DNA from: Acetobacteraceae bacterium
Lineage (GTDB): Bacteria; Pseudomonadota; Alphaproteobacteria; Acetobacterales; Acetobacteraceae
NCBI GenBank assembly: GCA_019689515.1
Contig: JADGHI010000025.1
Location: forward strand, 1 to 16,721
Reading direction: 5' to 3'
DNA: 16,721 nt
Shown here one piece after another: positions 1-7,756 of the stretch. The notes beneath the pieces were generated by a model. The model did not search any database, was not told where the DNA came from, and was given only the letters and a program-made list of their open reading frames with translations. The translations under genes were made by a program, and so were the position numbers. Within the stretch, counting starts at the first letter, position 1. Every line of letters begins with the position of its first letter.

Positions 1-27
1 GCTGCGTCTGTTGTGTATATGAGACTG
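1..27 (+). other. Probable Nextera sequencing-adapter residue at contig edge
   Basis: Seen directly: bases 9-27 match the 19-base Tn5 mosaic end (AGATGTGTATAAGAGACAG) at 15 of 19 positions. Bases 1-8 (GCTGCGTC) match the end of the Nextera read-1 adapter arm (GCAGCGTC) at 7 of 8. Together this is 22 of 27, in register, and all five mismatches are adapter A read as T. The stretch is also much less GC-rich than what follows, and the recognisable LeuC protein begins exactly after it, at the codons for EVALDA. It should be treated as non-genomic. A genuine Tn5-like end is the alternative, but the match to the synthetic arm argues against it. Confidence 0.85.
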
Positions 28-606
<579 letters not shown>

Positions 607-611
607 GCGCC

Positions 612-1247
612 ATGATGGAGCCCTTCACGACCCTCACCGCCGTCGCCGCGCCGATCGACGCGCCGAACGTGGACACCGACCAGATCGCGCCGGCGCGCTT
701 CCTCCGCCGCCCGCGCAAGGAGGGCTACGCCGACGTGCTGTTCCACGACCTGCGCTATTCGGCGCCGGGGGTGGAGCGGCCGGACTTCGTGCTGAACCAG
801 CCAGCCTACCGTGACGCGCGCATCCTCGTCGCCGACCGGAACTTCGGCGGCGGGTCGAGCCGCGAGCACGCCGTCTGGGCGCTGGTGGACAGCGGCATCC
901 GCTGCGTCATCGCGATCAGCTTCGGCGACATCTTCTGGGAGAACTCGGTCAAGAGCGGGCTGCTGCTGGTGCGGCTCGACGAGCCGAACGTCGCGGCGCT
1001 GCGTGGCCAGCTCCACGCCCAGCCCGGCGCGAAGGTGACGGTGGACCTGGAGCGCCAGTGCATCACCGGACCGGACGGGCGCGAACTGTCTTTCGAGATC
1101 GAGCCGGCCCGCAAGCGGCGCCTGCTGCATGGGCTGGACGAGATCGGCGTGACGAAGCGCCACGAGGCGGCGATCGGCGCCTTCGAGCAGGCCTACCGCG
1201 CGCGCCGGCCCTGGCTGTTTCGCCACGGCGCGGCGCAAGCGGGATAG
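612..1247 (+). CDS. leuD: 3-isopropylmalate dehydratase, small subunit
   Basis: Complete 211-residue small (swivel-domain) subunit that pairs with the LeuC-type subunit just upstream; usual length is about 200. Visible family motifs are NVDTDQI (residues 19-25), PDFVLN (57-62), NFGGGSSREHA (77-87) and the SFGDIFWEN region (103-111). A strong GGGAGG at 597-602 lies inside the leuC end, 9 bases before ATG 612; ATG 615 is an equally possible start. The sequence departs from common alphaproteobacterial biosynthetic LeuD: FLRRPRKEGYADVLFHDLRY in the substrate loop region, and GGGSSREH where NFGCGSSREH is usual. No leuB follows; the next gene converges. This leaves open a paralogue serving catabolism, for example citramalate/citraconate interconversion. 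Confidence 0.93.
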   Translation: MMEPFTTLTAVAAPIDAPNVDTDQIAPARFLRRPRKEGYADVLFHDLRYSAPGVERPDFVLNQPAYRDARILVADRNFGGGSSREHAVWALVDSGIRCVIAISFGDIFWENSVKSGLLLVRLDEPNVAALRGQLHAQPGAKVTVDLERQCITGPDGRELSFEIEPARKRRLLHGLDEIGVTKRHEAAIGAFEQAYRARRPWLFRHGAAQAG

Positions 1248-1254
1248 GGCTGCC

Positions 1255-1270
1255 GGCGCGATCGCGCGCC
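1255..1270 (+). terminator. Possible weak hairpin after leuD
   Basis: GGCGCG (1255-1260) pairs with CGCGCC (1265-1270) across an ATCG loop, 7 bases after the leuD stop. The downstream sequence (AAGCCGTTCTCTTG) is pyrimidine-rich but has no true T-run, so termination would be weak or factor-assisted. GC-rich hairpins of this size arise easily by chance here. Confidence 0.3.
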
Positions 1271-1306
1271 AAGCCGTTCTCTTGCCGGCGTGAGACGGCG
1301 GAACTG

Positions 1307-1341
1307 AAAAAGCGCCTCCCACATCGGTGTGGCGAGGCGCT
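1307..1341 (-). terminator. Intrinsic terminator of the catabolic array
   Basis: A strong stem: AGCGCCTC (1311-1318) pairs with GAGGCGCT (1334-1341), and CCACA (1319-1323) with TGTGG (1328-1332), with a TCGG tetraloop and one bulged C at 1333. On the minus strand the stem is followed at once by a run of five T (A-run 1307-1311 on plus). It sits 48 bases past the stop of the last minus-strand gene. There is no T-run on the plus side, so it looks directional. Confidence 0.85.
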
Positions 1342-1389
1342 GGGATGCCCGAGGTGCAGGCAGCGGTGTGCCCCGCCGCCGCTCGCTGG

Positions 1390-2361
1390 CTATTGCTGGA
1401 CCAGGCCGAGCGTCCTCAGCGCCTCGCGCTTCTCGCGCCAGTCGCGGTGGACGCGCGCGGTGAACGCCTCGCGGCCTAGGTGGATGACCGGTTCGCGCAG
1501 GCGCGTCATGGTCGCGCGGAACGCCTCCGTGCCCATGCCCTGCTCGCAGCCGCGCTCGAGCCTGGCGAGGATCTCGGGCGGCGTGCCGCGCGGGGCGAAG
1601 ACGCCGTTCATCGGCGGCAGGACCGTCGGCAGGCCGAGTTCCTGCGTGCTCGGGACATCCGGCGCGCCTGGGCTGCGGCGCTCGTTGAACACGAGGAGCA
1701 GGCGCAGCGGCTTGCCCTGCACGCCCCCGACGGTGAGGTTGGCGAAGTCGAGGCGCCCGGCGAGGAGTTCCGGGATGATTGCCGCCTCGCCGCGGAACGG
1801 GATGTCCACGACCTGCAGGCCGCGTGCGCGCAGCACCAGCGCGGCCGAGACGTGCCCGACGCTGCCGGTGCCGAACTGCCCGTAGGTGAGGGCGCCCGGC
1901 CGCGCCTGCGCCGCCGCGAAGACGTCGGCGATGGAGCGGTAGGGCGAGTCCTCGCGCACACCGAGGCCGAGGACGTTCTCGAACACCTGGCAGACGAACT
2001 CGAACTGGTCCGGGTGCAGCGTGACGCCGCGCGTCACGTGAGGCGCGGCGGTGATCGGCGTGACCGGACCGAAGCCGATCGTGTAGCCATCCGGCCGCGC
2101 CTGCGCGACCGCCTGGGCGCCGAGCACGCCCGCGGCGCCGTCGCGGTTGACGACGACGAAGCGGGCGGAGAGCGTCTCCGACAGCGCGCCGGCGGTGGCG
2201 CGAGCGATGGTGTCAACGATGCCGCCCGCCGCCCAACCGACGATCACCTGCACCGGACGGTCAGGCCACGCCGTGTCCGCGGCCTGCGGGGCAGGTGCCT
2301 GCGCCCGCGCCGCGAACGGCGCGAGCAGCAGGCCCGCCAGGAGGGCGACGCGCGCGCGCAT
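1390..2361 (-). CDS. Bug/TctC-family periplasmic substrate-binding protein (distal copy)
   Basis: 323-residue tripartite tricarboxylate transporter receptor protein, the usual length. Residues 1-20 form a Sec-type signal peptide (basic MRAR, hydrophobic core, ARA-Q cleavage site), so the mature protein is periplasmic. The family opening WPDRPVQVIV is at 32-41, followed by a glycine-rich GWAAGGIVDTIAR ligand loop and the PDGYTI motif at 90-95. The ligand loop reads GWAAGG where PFAPGG is usual, which may mean a different ligand. The start ATG overlaps the acyl-CoA dehydrogenase stop by one base (TGATG), showing translational coupling. It is the last gene of the array, just before a terminator. 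Bug proteins normally feed TctA/TctB membrane subunits, and none is in the window. The ligand is probably a carboxylic acid (inference). Confidence 0.93.
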   Translation of the reverse strand: MRARVALLAGLLLAPFAARAQAPAPQAADTAWPDRPVQVIVGWAAGGIVDTIARATAGALSETLSARFVVVNRDGAAGVLGAQAVAQARPDGYTIGFGPVTPITAAPHVTRGVTLHPDQFEFVCQVFENVLGLGVREDSPYRSIADVFAAAQARPGALTYGQFGTGSVGHVSAALVLRARGLQVVDIPFRGEAAIIPELLAGRLDFANLTVGGVQGKPLRLLLVFNERRSPGAPDVPSTQELGLPTVLPPMNGVFAPRGTPPEILARLERGCEQGMGTEAFRATMTRLREPVIHLGREAFTARVHRDWREKREALRTLGLVQQ

Positions 2362-3578
2362 CACTTGCCGAGCAGCTTGCGCGCGATGAGGACCTTCTGA
2401 ATCTCCGTCGTTCCGCCGCCGATCTGCGCGTGGCGCAGCAGGCGGTAGAAGTAGGTGAGCGGCAGCTCCAGCGTCTCGCCCATGGCGCCGTGCACCTGGA
2501 TGGCGCTGTCGAGCACGCGCGCGCCCCACTCGCCGGAGCAGAGCTTCACCACCGCGGCCTCGGCCCGCACGTCCTCGCCGGCGTCGGCGCGCGCGGCCAT
2601 CTCGTAGGTCATGGAGCGCAGCGCGGTGATGTCCACGTGCATGTCCACCAGGCGCCACTGGATCGCCTGGCGGTCGGCGATGGGGCGGCCGAAGGTGACG
2701 CGCTGCTTCGCCCATTCGATGGACATGTCGAGCGCACGCTGCATCTTGCCGATCGCGTAGGGCCCGCGCAGCAGCCGGTCGTGGATCGTGAGCCAGCGCT
2801 GGCCCAGGTAGAAGCCCTTGCCGACCTCCCCGAGCACGTTCTCCGGCCCGAGGCGGACGTTGTCGAAGTGCACCACGTACTGCGCCGAGCGCGGCCCGAG
2901 CCAGGTCGCGATGCCGGAGGTCTCGATGTTCACGCCCGGCGTGTTGCGCTCGAAGACGAACATGGTGATGCCGCCCCGCTGGCGCTTCTCCGGGTCGGTC
3001 ACCGCCTGCACCATCATGATGTCGCTCTCGTGCGCGTTCGAGATCCACATCTTGGTGCCGTTGAGGATCCAGCCGTCGCCGTCGCGGACCGCGCGCGTCT
3101 GCATCATGCCGCCGGGGTCGGAGCCGGCGTTGGGCTCCGACTGGCCGAAGCAGGTGGTCTTCTCGCCCTCGATGACCGGCTTGAGGAACCGCTCGATCTG
3201 CTCGCCCTTGCACTCGTAGAGGATGTTGGCGACGTTGGCGAATGGGAACGGGACGGCGCAGTAGTTGAACTCCTCGAGGATCACGCACTGCGCGAGCATC
3301 CCGAGGTTCGATCCGCCGTACTGCTCCGGCACCATCAGGTACCAGAGGCCGGAGTCGCGCGAGAGCTTGATCAGCCGATCCACGATCTTCTGGTCGAAGA
3401 CCGAGCGCAGGTTGGAGATCGGCGGCAGGCCATAGGCGTGCCGCGGGCTCGCGAGGTATTCGCGCTCCAGCGGCATCAGCTCCTCGCGCACGATGCGGCG
3501 CGCGAGGTCGCGGTACTCGACGATTTCAGGCGGCAGGACGTAGCCTGCCTGGCCCGGGTTGACGGCGTGGGTGTCCAT
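2361..3578 (-). CDS. Acyl-CoA dehydrogenase
   Basis: 405-residue FAD flavoprotein of normal length that would oxidise an acyl-CoA to its 2-enoyl-CoA. The fold signatures are visible: GQSEPNAGSD (145-154) at the flavin/substrate site, QVHGAMG (361-367) and a C-terminal GGGTTEIQKVLIAR. At the position of the usual catalytic Glu in medium-chain enzymes (EGT) this protein has Gly388 (GGT). The alternative helix-G position used by isovaleryl-CoA dehydrogenase carries Asp267 (HDR). The base is therefore unusual. The start at 3578 has only weak GA-rich sequence ahead of it; the MmgE/PrpD stop lies 33 bp upstream. The neighbouring CoA-transferase, hydratase and lyase suggest it desaturates the CoA ester made by this operon (inference). 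Substrate not determinable. Confidence 0.93.
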   Translation of the reverse strand: MDTHAVNPGQAGYVLPPEIVEYRDLARRIVREELMPLEREYLASPRHAYGLPPISNLRSVFDQKIVDRLIKLSRDSGLWYLMVPEQYGGSNLGMLAQCVILEEFNYCAVPFPFANVANILYECKGEQIERFLKPVIEGEKTTCFGQSEPNAGSDPGGMMQTRAVRDGDGWILNGTKMWISNAHESDIMMVQAVTDPEKRQRGGITMFVFERNTPGVNIETSGIATWLGPRSAQYVVHFDNVRLGPENVLGEVGKGFYLGQRWLTIHDRLLRGPYAIGKMQRALDMSIEWAKQRVTFGRPIADRQAIQWRLVDMHVDITALRSMTYEMAARADAGEDVRAEAAVVKLCSGEWGARVLDSAIQVHGAMGETLELPLTYFYRLLRHAQIGGGTTEIQKVLIARKLLGK

Positions 3579-3611
3579 TTCTCTCTCGCGCGCCTCTTCT
3601 TGCGTAGTCGG

Positions 3612-4964
3612 TCAGGCCAGGGTGGCGAGCTGCCGGGCCTGGATCTTCTCCAGCGACATCAGCCGGTCGAACAGGGCGCCGGCCTGGTTGTGCGCATTGC
3701 CGGCCTCCAGGCAGCCCTGGAACTTCTCGAACAGCTCCGAGTCGGAAAGTGGGAGTTCCGCGTGGCCGGTGGCGTGGCGCACTTCGGGTCCCTTCAGCGT
3801 GATGCCGGAGGTCAGCGCGACCGTCACCTGGTCGAAGGGCGCCGCGCCGGAGCCGTCCGCCATGTACTCCGTGGTCGTGTCGATCGCGACGCGCGGGATC
3901 AGCGACTGGATGTCGGGGCGCTGCACGAAGGAATCGGTCAGCTCCGGCAGGCCGACGCGCTTGGCGACGAGCGCGCTGCTCATCGCGAACTCCATGCTGA
4001 ACTTCGCTTCCAGGCCGGTCTTCGGGCGATGGTTGCGCAGGATGGTGGCGTAGCGGTCGCTGATGGAGACGCGGATCTCCTTCACCTCCTCGCTCTTCAC
4101 CGGGTTTTCCTTGAACAGCTCGATCGCGCCGTCGATCGCCCGGTGGGTGCAGTAGCAGGTCGGGTACTTCTTGATGGAAAGGCCCTCGGTGAGGATCTTC
4201 CACTCCTTGCCGAGCGCCTTCGGCTCGCTCGTGCGGTCCACCTCGCCGTGCTGCGAGACGGCGGAGAGGAAGCCCTGCGGGTGCTCCAGCGCGTCGAGGT
4301 GCGAGGTGAAGCCCGCCTGCGCCAGCCGCGCCGCGATCACGCCCGAATGGGCCGAGCGGCCGGCGTGGAAGGGCTTCGTCATGGTGCCGAAATTCGCCAT
4401 CAGCCCGGCGCTCTGCGAGGCGCCGAGGGCGATCGCCATCGCCGCCTTCGTCGCATCCAGCTTGCGCAGCGAGGCGCAGGCCGCGGCGGCGGCGATGGCG
4501 CCGAAGATGCCGGTCGGGTGCCAGCCCTTGACGTGGTGGAAGCCCTGGTCGCGCCAGACCAGCTCCGCCCAGGTCTCGTAGCCTGCCAGGTAGGCGGCGA
4601 GCATCTCCTCGCCCGAGGAGCCGAGCGCCTCGCCCTCGGCGAGGATCGCCGGGACCAGCACCGTGCTCGGATGGCCACGGAGCGCCACGTCGTCGAAGTC
4701 GAGCGCGTGGCCGGCCACGCCATTCACCCACGCCGCCTCCGGCGCCGGTGCGCGCAGGTCGGAGAAGTAGAGCGTCGCCTCGCCCGACGGCCCGCCGATG
4801 CCGAGCGTCTTGCGCAGGATCTGCACCGCGTCCTCGTCGCGCCCGGCGATCATGGTGCCGATGCAGTCCACGAAGCCCATGCGCGCGATCTTCACCGCCT
4901 CGGGCGGAATCTTCGCGTAGGTGAGGCCGGCGACGAACTCGCCGAGCGCCTTGGTGAGTGGCAT
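3612..4964 (-). CDS. MmgE/PrpD family protein
   Basis: 450 residues, normal for the family, which includes 2-methylcitrate dehydratase (PrpD) and cis-aconitate decarboxylase. An all-helical domain with GHALDFDD (85-92) is followed by a second domain. Residues corresponding to the cis-aconitate decarboxylase active site appear kept: the DFDD aspartates, His98 (in RGHPS), His149 (GWHPTG), Lys197 (KPFHAG) and Lys266 (KKYPT). GGAGGG at 4972-4977 is 7 bases before the ATG. It sits 21 bp after the lyase and 33 bp before the dehydrogenase gene. Likely action is dehydration or decarboxylation of a tricarboxylate or hydroxy-dicarboxylate. The propionate-cycle genes prpB and prpC are absent, so a PrpD role is unlikely and the substrate is open. 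Confidence 0.92.
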   Translation of the reverse strand: MPLTKALGEFVAGLTYAKIPPEAVKIARMGFVDCIGTMIAGRDEDAVQILRKTLGIGGPSGEATLYFSDLRAPAPEAAWVNGVAGHALDFDDVALRGHPSTVLVPAILAEGEALGSSGEEMLAAYLAGYETWAELVWRDQGFHHVKGWHPTGIFGAIAAAAACASLRKLDATKAAMAIALGASQSAGLMANFGTMTKPFHAGRSAHSGVIAARLAQAGFTSHLDALEHPQGFLSAVSQHGEVDRTSEPKALGKEWKILTEGLSIKKYPTCYCTHRAIDGAIELFKENPVKSEEVKEIRVSISDRYATILRNHRPKTGLEAKFSMEFAMSSALVAKRVGLPELTDSFVQRPDIQSLIPRVAIDTTTEYMADGSGAAPFDQVTVALTSGITLKGPEVRHATGHAELPLSDSELFEKFQGCLEAGNAHNQAGALFDRLMSLEKIQARQLATLA

Positions 4965-4971
4965 GGCCGTT

Positions 4972-4977
4972 TCCCTC
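4972..4977 (-). promoter_or_regulatory. Shine-Dalgarno site of the MmgE/PrpD gene
   Basis: GGAGGG on the minus strand, 7 bases ahead of the ATG at 4964, fixes that start and suggests strong translation within the array. Confidence 0.75.
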
Positions 4978-4985
4978 CGTTCGTC

Positions 4986-5948
4986 CTAAGCCGCCTTGAG
5001 CTTCTCACGCAGCGCCCGCAGGCTTCCGCCCATCTTGACGCTGCCCGGCAGCGGGTGACCGACGATGTCCTCCGCGAGCTGCGCGCACTCGATCAGCTTG
5101 TCGAGGTCAATGCCGGTCTCGATGCCCATCTCGTGCAGCATGAAGACCAGGTCCTCGGTGCAGACGTTCCCCGCCGCACCCTTGTGCGCGGCAAAGGGGC
5201 AGCCGCCGAGGCCCGCGACCGTGGAGTCGTAGATCGCCACGCCCATCTGCAGTCCCGCATAGGCATTGGCGATGCCCATGCCGCGCGTGTCGTGCAGGTG
5301 CAGCGCAAGCGTCAGGTCCGGGTAGCGGTTGCGCACCGCGCCGACCACGCGCTTGATGGACTCCGGCGTCGCCCAGGCCATGGTGTCGGCGAGGGAGACG
5401 GTCTTGATTTCCTGCCCGTACTGCTTGCCGAGGTCGAGGATCTGGCCGACCATGTCCACGACGGTGGAGATCGGCACCTCGCCCTGGAAGTTGCAGCCGA
5501 AGGCGGCCATGATGCTGCCGCGGTCCACGGCCACGCCGTTCTCGAGGAACAGCTTGATCATGCCGTGCTGCGCCTCGTAGTTCTGCTGCAGCGTGCGCTG
5601 CTGGTTGCGCAGCAGGAACTTCTCCGAGGCGGTGAGCGAGATCGAGCCGCGCAGGTGGAGATCGCCGACCTCGAGCGCGCGGCGGAAGCCCTTGTCGTTC
5701 AGCCAGAGCGCGGTATAGCGCACGCCCGGCTTCCGCTTGAAGCGGCGCACGACCTCGTCCGCGTCGGCCCAGCCAGGGACGCGGGCCGGGTTGACGAAGG
5801 AGACGGTCTGGATCTGGGAGAGGCCGGTTTCCGAAAGGGCGTCAATAAGCTCGACCTTGCGCTCGGTCGGAATGGGGCCCTTCTCGATCTGGAAGCCCTC
5901 GCGCGGGCCTTCCTCGTTGATCTGCACGAATTTCGGGAAGTCCGACAT
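4986..5948 (-). CDS. HMG-CoA-lyase-like enzyme (DRE-TIM metallolyase)
   Basis: 320-residue TIM-barrel lyase close to bacterial HMG-CoA lyases (about 300), which split 3-hydroxy-3-methylglutaryl-CoA into acetyl-CoA and acetoacetate. The signature STVAGLGGCPFA (242-253) contains the expected catalytic Cys250. His217 and His219 (LHLHDTRG) and Asn261 match the metal ligands His233, His235 and Asn275 of the human enzyme. The opening motif reads GPREG (14-18) where the family has GPRDG, so the catalytic/metal Asp42 equivalent is Glu17. The frame stays open upstream to 6131, but AAGGAGA at 5955-5961 places the start at 5948. Gaps of 20 bp upstream and 21 bp downstream fit an operon. A citramalyl-CoA-like or other tertiary 3-hydroxyacyl-CoA substrate is possible. 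Confidence 0.9.
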   Translation of the reverse strand: MSDFPKFVQINEEGPREGFQIEKGPIPTERKVELIDALSETGLSQIQTVSFVNPARVPGWADADEVVRRFKRKPGVRYTALWLNDKGFRRALEVGDLHLRGSISLTASEKFLLRNQQRTLQQNYEAQHGMIKLFLENGVAVDRGSIMAAFGCNFQGEVPISTVVDMVGQILDLGKQYGQEIKTVSLADTMAWATPESIKRVVGAVRNRYPDLTLALHLHDTRGMGIANAYAGLQMGVAIYDSTVAGLGGCPFAAHKGAAGNVCTEDLVFMLHEMGIETGIDLDKLIECAQLAEDIVGHPLPGSVKMGGSLRALREKLKAA

Positions 5949-5954
5949 GGTGTG

Positions 5955-5961
5955 TCTCCTT
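5955..5961 (-). promoter_or_regulatory. Shine-Dalgarno site of the lyase gene
   Basis: AAGGAGA on the minus strand, 6 bases before ATG 5948, decides this start over the much longer open frame that reaches 6131 inside the hydrolase gene. Confidence 0.8.
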
Positions 5962-5968
5962 ACCCCGG

Positions 5969-6838
5969 CTAGGGCGACGATGGCGCGCTGTGGCGCAGGC
6001 GGTCCGTGAGATAGGCGTTGAAGGCGGGCGCGTCCTCGTAGGCGAGCCAGTGGCCGGCGACGGGGACGACGTGGATGTGCGCGTGCGGGCAGAGCTCGCG
6101 GATCACGGCGATGCGCTCGTCGAGGCCCCAATAGGCGTACTGGTCGCGCTCGCCCCAGACGGCGTTCACCGGGATGGAAAGCTGCGGCAGCGATTCCGCG
6201 AGCGGCCGCTTCGCGATCAGCGACGGCGTGTCGAGCCGGGCGTGGCTGGCGTTCCAGTCCTGGATGGCGAGCGCGAGCGGATCCACGCTCGCCTCGTCGG
6301 CGAGCATCAGGCGCAGCAGGTTGGTGCGGTGCGCCTCCATGAGCTCCGCACCGGTCTTGCCGCGCACGCGCTCGAGCCGCAGCGGCTGGCGCGGCTGGAC
6401 CAGCCCGCCGGGGCCGATCAGGGTGAGCGATCGCATCCGCGCGCCGTGCAGCAGCGCGACATGGCCGCCGACCGAGGCGCCGAAGGAGAAGCCGGCCAGG
6501 TCGTAGGGCTCGCTGGGGCCGAGGATCTGCTCAATGCCGCGCGCGGTGATGGCGGCGATCTCCGCCATGCTCGGCGGCGAGGGTGGATCGGCGGATTCGC
6601 CCATGCCCGGCAGGTCGGGGACGAGCAGGCGGTGGCGCGTGGCGAAGGGCTCGATGGTGCGTACCCAGTGGCGCCAGGAGCCCGCGCCGCCATGCAGCAG
6701 CACCAGCGCCGATCCGCTCTCGCCCCAGAGATGCCAGACCATCCGGCCGTCGCCGCAGGGTGTCTCGACGCGCCGCGCCGCGGATGCGATGCGATGCAGC
6801 GTCTCCTCCGGGGCTTCCGTCCTTGCTGCGTCGTTCAC
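5969..6838 (-). CDS. Alpha/beta-fold hydrolase
   Basis: 289-residue alpha/beta hydrolase with a complete visible triad: nucleophile Ser118 in GFSFG (116-120), Asp232 in WGERDQYA and His263 in AGHWLAYE. The oxyanion HGGAGSW loop is at 49-55 and the PDLPGMGES strand at 74-82. The overall pattern resembles meta-cleavage-product hydrolases and esterases. No signal peptide is visible, so it should be cytoplasmic. It starts with GTG in a 4-base GTGA overlap with the SMP-30 stop, so the two are translationally coupled and probably act on the same compound. A lactone, ester or C-C bond in the operon's substrate is the likely target (inference). Confidence 0.9.
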   Translation of the reverse strand: MNDAARTEAPEETLHRIASAARRVETPCGDGRMVWHLWGESGSALVLLHGGAGSWRHWVRTIEPFATRHRLLVPDLPGMGESADPPSPPSMAEIAAITARGIEQILGPSEPYDLAGFSFGASVGGHVALLHGARMRSLTLIGPGGLVQPRQPLRLERVRGKTGAELMEAHRTNLLRLMLADEASVDPLALAIQDWNASHARLDTPSLIAKRPLAESLPQLSIPVNAVWGERDQYAYWGLDERIAVIRELCPHAHIHVVPVAGHWLAYEDAPAFNAYLTDRLRHSAPSSP

Positions 6839-7746
6839 GGCGTCTGCGCCCCCTGCGCGCCGGTGTAGATCGCGTAGAGCGAAGTGCCGGTCGCGATGAA
6901 CAGCCGGTTCCGCTTCGGCCCGCCGAAGGTGAGGTTCACGGTGCGCTCGGACATGCGGAGCTTGCCGATCAGCGCGCTGTCGGGGGCGAAGACCTGCACG
7001 CCGTCCGCGGCGCTGGTCCAGATGTTGCCGTCCATGTCCACGCGGAAGCCGTCCGCCACGCCGGGATTGATGTCGGCGAAGAGGCGCCCGTTGGTGCAGC
7101 GTCCATCCGCCGTCACGTCATAGGCGCGGATGTGGTGAGGCCCGTTCGGGACGTGCGAGACGCCCGTGTCCGCCACGTAGAGGATGCTCTCGTCCGGCGA
7201 GAAGGCCAGGCCGTTCGGCTTGACCATGTCGTCCACGACGATGCGGAGGTCGCCGGTGCGCGGATCGAGGCGGTAGACGTTGCACCGCCCGCCGAGCTCG
7301 CTCTCGCCGCGGTTGCCGGTGTAGTCGCTGAGGATGCCGTAGTCCGGATCGGTGAACCAGATCGTGTCGTCCGACTTCACCACCACGTCGTTCGGCGAGT
7401 TCAGCCGCTTGCCCTGGTAGCGGTCGGCCAGCACGGTGATGGTGCCGTCAACCTCGGTGCGCGTGACGCGCCGCGAGCCGTGCTCGCAGGTGATCAGGCG
7501 CCCCTGGCGGTCGCGGGTGTTGCCGTTCGCCATGTTCGAGGGCTGGCGGAAGACCGAGACGCCTCCGCCCTCGACCCAGCGCAGGATGCGGTTGTTGGGG
7601 ATGTCGCTCCAGAGCAGGTACTGGCCGTCGTTGAACCAGACCGGCCCTTCGCCCCAGCGCGTGCCGGTGTAGAGCAGCTCGATCTGCGCGTGCGTCGTGT
7701 AGCGGCGGAAGCGCGCGTGGTCGATGATCTCGAATTCGGCCTGCAT
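6835..7746 (-). CDS. SMP-30/gluconolactonase family beta-propeller hydrolase
   Basis: 303-residue six-bladed beta-propeller of the SMP-30/LRE family, typical length, usually a divalent-metal lactonase. Expected metal ligands are present: Glu33 (GEGPVW), Asn119 (LNSPND), Asn178 (KPNGLAFSPDES) and Asp232 (VADGFRVD). No signal peptide is evident. GGAGGG at 7751-7756 precedes the ATG closely, and the stop is embedded in the next start (GTGA). Its coupling to the alpha/beta hydrolase suggests the pathway passes through a lactone or starts from one (inference). Members also act on sugar lactones and organophosphates, so the substrate is not fixed by sequence. Confidence 0.92.
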   Translation of the reverse strand: MQAEFEIIDHARFRRYTTHAQIELLYTGTRWGEGPVWFNDGQYLLWSDIPNNRILRWVEGGGVSVFRQPSNMANGNTRDRQGRLITCEHGSRRVTRTEVDGTITVLADRYQGKRLNSPNDVVVKSDDTIWFTDPDYGILSDYTGNRGESELGGRCNVYRLDPRTGDLRIVVDDMVKPNGLAFSPDESILYVADTGVSHVPNGPHHIRAYDVTADGRCTNGRLFADINPGVADGFRVDMDGNIWTSAADGVQVFAPDSALIGKLRMSERTVNLTFGGPKRNRLFIATGTSLYAIYTGAQGAQTP

Positions 7747-7756
7747 CGCGCCCTCC

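Noticed and set aside
1..27. Natural Tn5 or IS50 end
   Set aside because: The match is better to the synthetic mosaic end than to the IS50 outside end, and it extends into the Nextera adapter arm, which does not occur in natural elements.
2295..5972. 1225-codon open frame on the plus strand
   Set aside because: It runs antisense to four well-supported minus-strand genes. Its product is low-complexity (Arg/Ala/Val/Asp/His-rich) with no domain, as expected for a mirror frame in GC-rich DNA.
5949..6131. Longer N-terminus for the HMG-CoA-lyase-like protein
   Set aside because: The extra residues are Arg-rich, lie inside the hydrolase gene, and a strong ribosome site marks ATG 5948.
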